This document shows positions 35,041 through 42,928 of a stretch of DNA of 64,000 nucleotides, in pieces. The notes under the pieces are model-generated. The model was not told the origin of the DNA. It made no database searches and worked only from the letters and a program-made list of their open reading frames with translations. The first letter of the stretch is position 1; each line of letters starts with the position of its first letter. The position numbers and the translations under genes are program-made. Source of the DNA: Caccoplasma_A sp045587545 (GTDB lineage Bacteria; Bacteroidota; Bacteroidia; Bacteroidales; G3-4614); contig JAZNCN010000026.1 of the NCBI GenBank assembly GCA_045587545.1, positions 62,001 through 126,000 of the forward strand. The letters are read 5' to 3'.

Positions 35041-35350
35041 CTTCGTTCAACTCTATAATATAAACATCTTCATTTGCTGACTTATATCCATATTTTTCTC
35101 TGGCATAACGTTCAACAGCCTCTTTATCCGTTTTAAGCGCCTCTATCTCAAGACTGTCTGATTTAATTTGCTCCTTGTATCTTTTTATTTCAGATTGCAA
35201 ATATTCAATCTCACGGTTATATTCCATTCTTTTCATAATGTTATTTGCATCAAAGAACATCATATATACAAAAAAGCATACGACAGCAAACGGCAACCAC
35301 CATTTTCTGTAATTGAAATGTAATATTTTTGAAAATATCTTTTTCATCAA
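35027..35350 (-). CDS. Septum formation initiator, DivIC/FtsB family
   Basis: 107 residues: short cytoplasmic N-terminus, one transmembrane helix (about 18-34), a coiled coil (about 42-78) with the typical NNIMKRMEYNREIEYLQSEI pattern, and the conserved EAVERYAREKYG motif. Acidic tail ending NEDEED. A division protein that acts with FtsL and FtsQ at the septum. First gene of the operon leading to coaX. Confidence 0.88.
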   Translation of the reverse strand: MMKKIFSKILHFNYRKWWLPFAVVCFFVYMMFFDANNIMKRMEYNREIEYLQSEIKRYKEQIKSDSLEIEALKTDKEAVERYAREKYGYKSANEDVYIIELNEDEED

Positions 35351-35405
35351 TCCTCTATAAAATTATATAGCTATATAATAAAGAGATGCATTGCCATAAT
35401 TTATG

Positions 35406-35413
35406 CGAAGATA
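35406..35413 (-). promoter_or_regulatory. Possible -7 box for the divIC-coaX-lptC operon
   Basis: Minus-strand TATCTTCG matches the -7 consensus about 55 nt upstream of the ATG at 35350. No -33 TTTG is found at the usual spacing. Confidence 0.35.
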
Positions 35414-35500
35414 TAAAAAGTTTTTGGTAGTGAAAAATTTAACACGTGAGAGTAATAATTTTATGTATATTAAAATAGAATTAGCTCGTTTTTGAGCAAT

Positions 35501-35530
35501 AAAAAACCGCCCTCTTACGAAAGCGGTTTT
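35501..35530 (-). terminator. Terminator of the rpsF-rpsR-rplI operon
   Basis: Arms AAAACCGC (35503-35510) and GCGGTTTT (35523-35530) with partly pairing inner bases; on the minus strand the hairpin runs into a U6 tract. It lies 25-55 nt after the rplI stop. Confidence 0.8.
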
Positions 35531-35554
35531 ATTGGTATTGTTATCAGATTAAAA

Positions 35555-35998
35555 TTATTCTGCGACAACTACAACCTCTATCTCTGCCGAAACCTCTTTG
35601 TGAAGTTTGATTGTCACTTTGTGTGCACCAAGTTCTTTCAAAGGCTCTTTCAAATCTATAAGACGACGGTCAACTACAAGGTTTTGAGCTGCAAGAGTAT
35701 CGGCAATTTGAACTGATGTTACAGAACCGAATACTTTTCCGCTCTCGCTTGCTTTAGTTGCAATAGAGATTGAAACTCCGTTCAATGAAGCTGCCAAAGC
35801 CTCTGCATCTGCTTTAATTTTTGCTAATTTGTGAGCACGTTGACGATTGTCCTCTGCTAACATTTTTAGAGCTGACTCAGATGCGATAACTGCTTTTTGT
35901 TGAGGGATAAGATAGTTGCGTCCGTAACCTTTTTTTACGTTAACAACATCACCCTTAAAACCTAAGTTTAGAATATCTTCTTTTAATATTACTTGCAT
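35555..35998 (-). CDS. rplI: 50S ribosomal protein L9
   Basis: 147 residues, two-domain L9 with the N-terminal signature MQVILKEDILNLGFKGDVV and the GYGRNYLIPQ turn, a long connecting helix (about 45-75), and a C-terminal domain ending in VEVVVVAE. Third gene of the operon after rpsR (17 nt). Confidence 0.97.
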   Translation of the reverse strand: MQVILKEDILNLGFKGDVVNVKKGYGRNYLIPQQKAVIASESALKMLAEDNRQRAHKLAKIKADAEALAASLNGVSISIATKASESGKVFGSVTSVQIADTLAAQNLVVDRRLIDLKEPLKELGAHKVTIKLHKEVSAEIEVVVVAE

Positions 35999-36015
35999 TG
36001 TCGTTCCTCCTTAAA

Positions 36016-36288
36016 TTATTTCATATTATCAGTTACATAAGGCAACAACGCCAAGTGGCGAGCGCGCTTAACAGCTTGAGCAATACGACGTTGGAACTTC
36101 AATGAAGTACCTGTGATACGACGAGGTAATATTTTACCTTGCTCGTTTAAGAATTTTTTCAAGAATTCGGGATCTTTGTAATCGATGTACTTAATTCCGC
36201 TCTTTTTGAAACGGCAATATTTTTTCTTCTTTACATCTACTGAAGGTGGAGTGAGATATCTGATCTCTGATTGAGTGTTTTGTGCCAT
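36016..36288 (-). CDS. rpsR: 30S ribosomal protein S18
   Basis: 90 residues with KKKKYCRFKKSG, YIDYKDPEFLKKF, GKILPRRITGTSLKFQRR and the ARHLALLPY end. Partners S6 on the small subunit platform. The zinc-binding Cys set of C+ paralogues is absent (one Cys only). Three nt downstream of rpsF. Confidence 0.97.
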   Translation of the reverse strand: MAQNTQSEIRYLTPPSVDVKKKKYCRFKKSGIKYIDYKDPEFLKKFLNEQGKILPRRITGTSLKFQRRIAQAVKRARHLALLPYVTDNMK

Positions 36289-36291
36289 GAT

Positions 36292-36642
36292 TTAGTTCTC
36301 CTTTACTTCGTTGTTTGATTTAACACTTCTTCTCTTCGCTGCATATTCAGCTGCGTATTTGTCTTGCTTGAATGTCAAGAAACGAATTACGCGCTCGTCG
36401 CGACGGAAGTTTACCTCTAACTTAGCAATTACGGTAGGTTCTGCATCGAACTCAATAAACTCGTAAAAACCGGTAGTTTTCTTTTGAATGGGATATGCAA
36501 GTTTGCGTAAGCCCCAGTTCTCTTCGTTTACTATTACGGCTCCTTCAGCTTTGAGAATATTTGTGAATTTCTCTACCGCTTCCTTCATCTGAGTATCAGA
36601 CAAAACGGGAGTCAAAATGAAAACGGTTTCGTAATGATTCAT
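36292..36642 (-). CDS. rpsF: 30S ribosomal protein S6
   Basis: 116 residues from the ATG at 36642 (MNHYETVFILTPVLS). The frame is open to 36708, but that extension passes through the promoter. Motifs: KLAYPIQKKTTGFYEFIEF and RRDERVIRFLT. The C-terminus is a basic, Asn-rich tail. First gene of the operon; with a leader of only about 29 nt there is no room for the S6:S18 autoregulatory RNA structure seen in some bacteria. Confidence 0.97.
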   Translation of the reverse strand: MNHYETVFILTPVLSDTQMKEAVEKFTNILKAEGAVIVNEENWGLRKLAYPIQKKTTGFYEFIEFDAEPTVIAKLEVNFRRDERVIRFLTFKQDKYAAEYAAKRRSVKSNNEVKEN

Positions 36643-36677
36643 AATTAATAATTTGTTAGTTAATAAAATTTGCGGTG

Positions 36678-36709
36678 CAAAAGTAGTAAAAAGTTTTGAA
36701 TTGCACAAA
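36678..36709 (-). promoter_or_regulatory. Promoter of rpsF-rpsR-rplI
   Basis: Minus-strand TTTG (36706-36709), 20-nt spacer, TACTTTTG (36678-36685). Start predicted near 36672, giving a short leader to the ATG at 36642. Confidence 0.7.
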
Positions 36710-36712
36710 TAT

Positions 36713-36758
36713 TTTAGTTGTTAGTTGTTGACTAATGCCACCCTACGGGTATTTGTTA
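36713..36758. repeat. Dispersed repeat of the TTAGTTGT family
   Basis: TTTTAGTTGTTAGTTGTTGA followed by CCC-TAC-GGG (36741-36749) and TATTTGTTAT. Lies between the ribosomal promoter and the alpha/beta hydrolase gene. Confidence 0.6.
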
Positions 36759-36838
36759 TCTATAAAAAAAGAATGTAGGTATAATTATTAATTCTATTTT
36801 TTCAACTTACTTTGTAGCTGATTGGTTATAGTTTTTGT

Positions 36839-37858
36839 ATGAGAATATTTTTTGAGAACTTACGATATACTATAGTTATTGTTATAAGTTTTTTACACTT
36901 TAACTCTTTTGCTCAATACAAGAGTGATGAGTTGGGCAATGGTCTATTGTGCAGAACTATTGATATGCCTGATGATTATGAGGGCAAGGTGGTATGCTCT
37001 CTTATTAAAAGAGATTGTGAACAAAAGAGCAAGAAGGCTCTGCTTTACGTGCATGGATTTAACGACTACTTTTTTCAGGCAGAAATGGCTGACCGCTTTA
37101 ATGCTGAGGGCTATAACTTTTATGCTGTTGATTTGAGGAAATATGGACGTTCATTACTACCTCATCAAAAGAGATGTAACACTCGTAACATTAATGAGTA
37201 TTTTGCTGATTTAGATAGCACGATTAATATTATAAGAAGTGAGGGAAACGATACTATTATTCTTATGGGACACTCTACGGGCGGACTTACAACCTCGCTA
37301 TACTGCCACTCTAAGGGTAATAACTGCCCCGTTGATGCTCTTATTTTAAACAGTCCGTTTTTTAAGTTTAATATGGGCAAAATGCTTAATAATGTTGTTA
37401 TTCCCATTGTTGCAACCATTGCTCCTTTTATTCCTACAATAGATATTCCACAAGGTGCATCTACGGCATATGCTGAGAGTTTATTAAAAGAATTTCATGG
37501 CGAGTGGGTGTTTGACAAATATAAAAAGTTAATGCTCTCGCCCAATGTTACTACCGATTGGATTTCGGCAATATACAATGCTCAAAAAACGGTATGGAAT
37601 GGATTAGATATTAAAGTTCCTGTTTTAGCAATGTACTCCGACAATAGTGTGAATGGCAACAAATGGAGCATAGAGTTTATGCATGGCGATGCTGTTTTGA
37701 ATGTCAAAGATATTGCCAAATACTCTCAAAATTTAGGTAACAATATTCAACGACTTAAAGTTGTTGGTGGTATGCATGACCTTCTCTGTTCAAAACCAGA
37801 AGTAAGAAACAGGGTTTATAGGTTTATTTTTAAATGGTTGTCTGTTGCTTGTTATTAG
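36839..37858 (+). CDS. Secreted alpha/beta hydrolase, lysophospholipase/S33 type
   Basis: 339 residues with a signal peptide (about 1-25, FNSFAQ). Serine hydrolase fold: oxyanion strand LYVHGFND (69-76), nucleophile elbow GHSTGG with Ser146, a late Asp in YSDNS and His in GGMHDLL. The sequence VDLRKYGRS and LNSPFF are typical of monoacylglycerol-lipase-like (Hydrolase_4) enzymes. Substrate could be a lysophospholipid, acylglycerol or peptide ester. Single gene, flanked on both sides by copies of the TTAGTTGT repeat. Confidence 0.85.
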   Translation: MRIFFENLRYTIVIVISFLHFNSFAQYKSDELGNGLLCRTIDMPDDYEGKVVCSLIKRDCEQKSKKALLYVHGFNDYFFQAEMADRFNAEGYNFYAVDLRKYGRSLLPHQKRCNTRNINEYFADLDSTINIIRSEGNDTIILMGHSTGGLTTSLYCHSKGNNCPVDALILNSPFFKFNMGKMLNNVVIPIVATIAPFIPTIDIPQGASTAYAESLLKEFHGEWVFDKYKKLMLSPNVTTDWISAIYNAQKTVWNGLDIKVPVLAMYSDNSVNGNKWSIEFMHGDAVLNVKDIAKYSQNLGNNIQRLKVVGGMHDLLCSKPEVRNRVYRFIFKWLSVACY

Positions 37859-37905
37859 TTGTCATTTTCGTAAACTCAACCGTCCTCCGTGTAGTTTTTA
37901 GTTGT
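37849..37905. repeat. Dispersed repeat of the TTAGTTGT family
   Basis: Overlaps the last codons of the hydrolase gene (TTGTTATTAGTTGTCAT) and ends TAGTTTTTAGTTGTTAG, with a degenerate GC centre. It follows the usual order of the family: two TTAGTTGT segments around a variable middle. Confidence 0.55.
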
Positions 37906-37988
37906 TAGCATTTTTGGGGGATATTTATACTCTTTTATAATTACAAAGATATGTTTTATATTAACATGGCAAATAATTATAATAATAA

Positions 37989-38918
37989 TTAACACTCTAT
38001 AAGTTTATTTACTATGGCAAAAATAGTTAAACCTGCCGGAGAGTGTATCTGTAATTTTGCAGATATGTTTCTGCGATGAGTGGTTACCGTATGTACCGAA
38101 AGGTATAACTCTTCAGCAATCTCTTTATTACTCATACCTTTTGCTACGCATATTATAATCTCTTTTTCCCGTTCACTGAGCGTTTGTATCTTCTCTGCAT
38201 CAGTCAACTCTTCATCTTCTGCTTTTGAAAACACCAAATCACCTCGTTCAATCTTCTCTTCTAATCGTGCCACAGCAGGAACAAAGAGTTTATCCTCTAC
38301 CATTCGGTGTAACATTAGATCTTGTTCACAGTTTATTATATCAAACAGCGCAGAGTTTAAGAGATTATTTTCTCTCTGAGGATAATAGCGTATAATTATA
38401 TCTTTTAGTTCCTGAAGTTTATACTCTATATCGTTATGTTTCTCTGCAAAAACAGATATGGAGTAGTTTGCAGATATAACGCCTCGCAAAAGATTATCAA
38501 CGTATGTAAACACTGTTTTATTCTCGTGTTCCATATGAGCCCTCACCTCTCCCACATACTCATCGTAAAATTTTATTATCAGCATTGCAACATTGTCGCT
38601 CCCTGAGCAATCTATTGCCTCAATTAACTTGCGGCGAATAGCAGGAAGATTGAAATCCAAAAAGTAGTTGTGAGCCTGTTTCAGATAGTTTATTATTGAG
38701 GGTAATGATATATTTTCTACTACACATACTTTGTTTGAGACAAAGTTGGCTACCGAAAGGAATGTTGCACAATCAACGCCTTGCTCGGAACATATTGTCT
38801 GTACGGTTTTATCGCCAAAACCCAACGATATTCCAAACCTGCTCATTACCATTATAAGCAAGTTGTTATCGTTTATTAGCGTACTCATTTTATGAGTTGG
38901 GCGATATTCTGTTATCAT
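37989..38918 (-). CDS. RIC/YtfE-type di-iron (hemerythrin-like) domain fused to a LuxR DNA-binding domain
   Basis: 309 residues. The N-terminal part has a ScdA_N-like stretch (about 18-60, without the Cys-Cys pair of ScdA/YtfE). A four-helix hemerythrin-like domain follows (about 75-225) with the six expected ligands at spacings like E. coli YtfE: His83, His128, Glu132, His161, His204 and Glu208. The C-terminal part (about 243-305) is a LuxR/GerE helix-turn-helix: LSEREKEIIICVAKGMSNKE, then AEELYLSVHTVTTHRRNI. It probably senses NO, peroxide, oxygen or iron state and regulates genes in response. Likely targets are not shown by the sequence. Own transcription unit, downstream of and parallel to the ChaN operon. 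Confidence 0.82.
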   Translation of the reverse strand: MITEYRPTHKMSTLINDNNLLIMVMSRFGISLGFGDKTVQTICSEQGVDCATFLSVANFVSNKVCVVENISLPSIINYLKQAHNYFLDFNLPAIRRKLIEAIDCSGSDNVAMLIIKFYDEYVGEVRAHMEHENKTVFTYVDNLLRGVISANYSISVFAEKHNDIEYKLQELKDIIIRYYPQRENNLLNSALFDIINCEQDLMLHRMVEDKLFVPAVARLEEKIERGDLVFSKAEDEELTDAEKIQTLSEREKEIIICVAKGMSNKEIAEELYLSVHTVTTHRRNISAKLQIHSPAGLTIFAIVNKLIEC

Positions 38919-38998
38919 AAATTGTTTATTACTACACTCTCAATATTTTTTTGCAGATATGACAAAGTCGCATCCCTACTGCTTTTGATACTTTTTTA

Positions 38999-39022
38999 GG
39001 ACGTAGCAGAGCTCGTCTCTAC
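38999..39022. repeat. REP-like palindrome, copy 2 (degenerate)
   Basis: 24 nt with the plan GGACG-tAGC-aga-GCT-CGTC-T-CTAC, like copy 1 at 22442. A further CATCCCTAC lies about 25 nt to the left. It sits in the gap between the di-iron regulator and the ChaN gene. Confidence 0.5.
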
Positions 39023-39142
39023 ATTATTGAGATATAAATTTCTTAAGCAAAAATATACAATATTTTTATTAAGACACAACGACTTAACAATTTATAATAA
39101 TTATTAGAAGTTAGAAATTAATCCCTCATTTGTAATTACTAA

Positions 39143-40009
39143 TTAATACGAAACGCTCATATCTGTTGGTACTGCTATATAAAAGTCTGCTCTGCCTCTG
39201 TTCTCATCTTCAAGCGATGTGATATCATCTTGGCGAACATTGCATATTGTTACCACACTTAATTGAGGGGCATACTCAATAAGATAAGGGACTATTCCTT
39301 GTTTAAAATCAGAGTGATAATTTCCGTTTATATGTAAAAAGTATTTAGTGCTACTCTTTGCTATATTCCATGCCATTGTTGCATCTTTTATCGCCTGTGC
39401 CTGTGCCATATATTCGGCATTTGATTCCCCTCCTGAAAACAACTGCATAAGAGAAAATGCCGAGTTATCTTCCTCAACTTTAAAAGTTACAGGTAATGGT
39501 GGCAGATATGATTTTGCCTCTTGCGATAGGGAGTCTAAATATTGCAGACCTTTGTTCTTTACCACATTGGCATAACGGCGTGGTACATTGGTTGCTACAA
39601 AGGGTATGTTATTTTCTTTTGCAAAATAGACAAATGGGTAGTAATCGGTTGAATAATTTGGCCATAAACGTGCTTCATCTTCAAAGCGATCATACGTTAT
39701 TACCCTCTGCATATACTCATCTATTATTAATTGATTGTCCGCTTCAAACATCTCGGCTCCCATAGTAAAATCGTTACCATGTTGAGTGTATAGCGAACGT
39801 GCCACTTCCAATTCTAACCAATGTGCTATAGCACAATTATGTATCTCTCCAAATAGTACAACATTGTAGGGTGTTATTTTTTTAATTAGAGTTTCATAGC
39901 CAATCTCTTTACCCTCTGAATCAAATATTGTGTATGCCTTTTTATATCCCTTTTGTGCATTCACCAACAAGGTAAAAAGTAATGTAAGGGTTATTATAAT
40001 GTATCTCAT
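39143..40009 (-). CDS. ChaN-family haem-binding protein (DUF399)
   Basis: 288 residues with a signal peptide (1-19). The conserved core VVLFGEIHNCAIAHWLELEVAR, MGAEMF, DEYM, FVATNVPRRYANVV and a late YFLHINGNYHSDFKQGIVPYL match the ChaN/haem-binding uptake family, which in Campylobacter binds haem pairs and aids iron uptake. It lacks a clear lipobox Cys. Last gene of a five-gene operon headed by SusC, 73 nt downstream of the M16 peptidase. Role in iron or haem handling is inferred from the family. Confidence 0.85.
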   Translation of the reverse strand: MRYIIITLTLLFTLLVNAQKGYKKAYTIFDSEGKEIGYETLIKKITPYNVVLFGEIHNCAIAHWLELEVARSLYTQHGNDFTMGAEMFEADNQLIIDEYMQRVITYDRFEDEARLWPNYSTDYYPFVYFAKENNIPFVATNVPRRYANVVKNKGLQYLDSLSQEAKSYLPPLPVTFKVEEDNSAFSLMQLFSGGESNAEYMAQAQAIKDATMAWNIAKSSTKYFLHINGNYHSDFKQGIVPYLIEYAPQLSVVTICNVRQDDITSLEDENRGRADFYIAVPTDMSVSY

Positions 40010-40082
40010 ATATGTTTATTTTATTAAATGCTTCCGAGAACAAGGATAACGATAAAATTCTCCTTATTTATACGCTCTTCTT

Positions 40083-42914
40083 CTATCTCTTATAATCTCC
40101 TATATATAACAATATCGCCTTCTCAGTATGCAAATATTGATTAAAAGCCTCTTGAAGTGTTTCGGTGGTTATCTCCGAAAGCACCTCTTCGTATCGGTTG
40201 AAATCAGATAGAGTTTCTCCGCTCTTAATAAGATTTATTAAATTGTTTTTCCAATCAGCAACCGCTTGCTCGTTTAAAACCTGACGTTTGGTTACTATAA
40301 ACGAACGTTTCATTGCTTGCAACTCTGTTTCTGAAATAGGAGAACTCTTTAATGAGAGGATAATTGAAGAGAGCAACTCCTCTGCAAATGCCATATTATG
40401 ATTATCAACTGCTCCCATAAAATCGAAATAGAATATTTGTTGTGGTAGCCCGTTATATACCATCCCTACATAGGGTGAATAGGCAATATTTTCTCTTTCG
40501 CGAAATACTTTTAAAAAGCGGTCTTGCAACACATCTCTCATAAGTTTTAACGTTAGAGAGTTTTTTAGTGAGGGTGTATAGTTTCCGGCTAATATGTAAT
40601 CAAAGGCTGTTTGCGTTTGATTATCACTTTCAAACGCCTCGCTATAATATGTTTGTGGAAGTTCGTATGGTGTTGAAGAGAAGGTGTATGAGGAGGGTGT
40701 TGAGTACATATCTGCAAAGGTTGAAACCATTAGGGTTGCCATAGCATCTGCATCAAAACATCCTGTTAGCAATATTGTTGTTCCTTGCGGGTTAGAGAAT
40801 AAATTTGTGTAGTATGTTGCTATTGAATCGAGGTTAAGGTTCTTTACATCTTCAACTCTTCTTGCTCTTACATTTTTGTGTGAGGTGTTGCCCAAAATAT
40901 AATCCATACGATTTACCAACATACGTTCCGAGTCTCGTTTCATCATCTTTTGGAGTAACGTTTCATTGCCAAACGACTCAACTTCATCTGCTTTTACCTC
41001 TTCAAAATCGGCATAACAACGCTCAGGACGATGTATTTTTTCATATACCAGATTAAACATTTCTCCAGCCTTTGAGGTGGGTGCCGATGCTAACAGTTCG
41101 TGCCAATGCGGACTTATACCTGTATTTAGTGCTAATGAGTTTTGCATCATATATGTTGTTATGGTGTCGTAAGGAACAGCCTCAATCATTCCCATCTCCA
41201 TATATCCTGCTGTTGCATCGTATTTATACAAATCCTCTTCACTTAAATCTGCTACACCTCCTCGTGCAAAGAGTGAGAGTTGTACTCTGTCTGAGCCATC
41301 TTGAGTGGGGCGAAGCAGTATTCGCAATCCGTTTTTTAGGTTTATCTCCGATACTGATATGTTTTCGTAATAGTAGGTTGATTCTACATCATTGGGGTTA
41401 AAGGTTTTTGTAACCTTTAAACATTCGGGTGTAGATATAACTACCTCCTCTTCTTCCTCTTTTTGTTTATATATAAATGGTTTGGCTTGGAGTGTTGTTC
41501 CTCGCCTCCATGCCTCTTCAATATCTTTAACCGAAATGCTCTCCTCTTTGCCATATTTGTTTGTGTAGGCTACAAGCAGGGTTTCGTTCTTATAGTCAAT
41601 CCAACGTTTAAGCATCCAAAGCAACTGGCGTGCTTCGGTTGTGAGAATCTTCTCTACTAATTGCTCCATCTCGTGCTGCGTTTGAATATATCTGTCGCCT
41701 GATATTATGTAATCGGCAAAGTCATCGCACCACATTGATGATGGTAGTGTGTTATCATATATTTTTAGAGAGTTTAGCATACTTGCTTTCACATCTGCCA
41801 TTTCATCGGGCGTAAATCCATTATGCCATATGTAATGAAGTTCTGCCACCAACTCCGATATTTGTTGCAGTAACTCCTCTCGGTTTGCTCCCGAAAAAGA
41901 GAACGCCAAATGTTTTTTGTCTGCAAGATACCATGAATCAGATACAGATATATTCATTCCTCGTGCAGATAGTCTATTGGACAATGCCCGCACCAACAGG
42001 TTGTCTAACTCTCTGCGATATACTGTCTCTAATGTTTTTCCCACTATACATTTGTGTGGGATTATAAGTTCTAACTTTGATTTTCGCATCAAAGTATCAC
42101 ACACCTCTTTTATCTGTGTTCCTTTTTTGTAGGTTAAAGGATATTGTTCATACCCTTCAGGTGTATGAGTGGGTACAGAAGAGAATATCTTCTCTATTTT
42201 TTGTTTTATATCAGCGGTATCAACCATTCCAACAACAACCACAGAGGCTAATTGCGGAGTGTACCAATGTTTATAAAAACCTTTTAATTTTTTATTATCA
42301 ATTCGTTTGATGTCTTTCTCTCTTCCAAGAGGTATATGGTCGGCAAAGCGTCCGTTGCCAATCTTTAGCGAATAGAAGTTATCTTCAATTTGATAACCGC
42401 GAAGTTCCTCTAATATCACTCCCCTCTCTTTTTTTATTCTCTCCTCCTCAAAGGTAATGCCACACAACCAATCACGTAGTGCAATTAACGAGGTATCAAT
42501 TGCGGTGTCATATTGATTATCAACAGGCACTGTTACCGAATATATGGTGCGGTCGTAACCTGTATAGGCATTAATATCGCGTCCAAACTTCATACCTACA
42601 CTCTCCCAATACTCAATCATTTTACGTTCAGGAAAGTTCTCTGTTCCTAAAAAAGCGGCATGTTCCAAGAAGTGTGCTGCACCCTTCTCGTTGCCTCTCT
42701 CCTGTACCGAACCCAAACGCATAACCAATCGCATCTCAACGCTATTATTGGGATGATTATTGGGGCGAATAATATAGTGCAACCCATTATTTAGCCAACC
42801 CTCTATGGTATTAGATGGTAACTCAATCGGCATCTTGTCAGACACCGATTGAGCATTTATGGTTTGCAATGATAGTGCAAATATGAATAGCGATAATATT
42901 CGCAAAAGTTTCAT
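40083..42914 (-). CDS. M16-family zinc metallopeptidase (two pitrilysin repeats)
   Basis: 943 residues from the ATG at 42914; the frame opens 3 codons upstream at a TTG. Signal peptide (1-22, INAQ). The inverted zinc motif HFLEH lies at 81-85 within GAAHFLEHAAF, with a downstream Glu-rich helix in the VILEEL segment as third ligand. Two M16 repeats are visible: an active N-terminal half and an inactive C-terminal half with LNLDSIATYYTNLFSN-type features (about 530-943). These enzymes cut short peptides (up to about 70 residues). Placed 14 nt after a surface lipoprotein gene in the SusCD operon, it should act in the periplasm on imported peptides. Confidence 0.93.
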   Translation of the reverse strand: MKLLRILSLFIFALSLQTINAQSVSDKMPIELPSNTIEGWLNNGLHYIIRPNNHPNNSVEMRLVMRLGSVQERGNEKGAAHFLEHAAFLGTENFPERKMIEYWESVGMKFGRDINAYTGYDRTIYSVTVPVDNQYDTAIDTSLIALRDWLCGITFEEERIKKERGVILEELRGYQIEDNFYSLKIGNGRFADHIPLGREKDIKRIDNKKLKGFYKHWYTPQLASVVVVGMVDTADIKQKIEKIFSSVPTHTPEGYEQYPLTYKKGTQIKEVCDTLMRKSKLELIIPHKCIVGKTLETVYRRELDNLLVRALSNRLSARGMNISVSDSWYLADKKHLAFSFSGANREELLQQISELVAELHYIWHNGFTPDEMADVKASMLNSLKIYDNTLPSSMWCDDFADYIISGDRYIQTQHEMEQLVEKILTTEARQLLWMLKRWIDYKNETLLVAYTNKYGKEESISVKDIEEAWRRGTTLQAKPFIYKQKEEEEEVVISTPECLKVTKTFNPNDVESTYYYENISVSEINLKNGLRILLRPTQDGSDRVQLSLFARGGVADLSEEDLYKYDATAGYMEMGMIEAVPYDTITTYMMQNSLALNTGISPHWHELLASAPTSKAGEMFNLVYEKIHRPERCYADFEEVKADEVESFGNETLLQKMMKRDSERMLVNRMDYILGNTSHKNVRARRVEDVKNLNLDSIATYYTNLFSNPQGTTILLTGCFDADAMATLMVSTFADMYSTPSSYTFSSTPYELPQTYYSEAFESDNQTQTAFDYILAGNYTPSLKNSLTLKLMRDVLQDRFLKVFRERENIAYSPYVGMVYNGLPQQIFYFDFMGAVDNHNMAFAEELLSSIILSLKSSPISETELQAMKRSFIVTKRQVLNEQAVADWKNNLINLIKSGETLSDFNRYEEVLSEITTETLQEAFNQYLHTEKAILLYIGDYKR

Positions 42915-42928
42915 TATTCTCAACTATT

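Noticed and set aside
36642..36672. S6:S18 autoregulatory RNA leader upstream of rpsF
   Set aside because: The predicted leader is only about 29 nt long, too short for the known structure.
36643..36708. N-terminal extension of rpsF
   Set aside because: Passes through the promoter and is absent from S6 proteins, which begin MNHYETVFIL.
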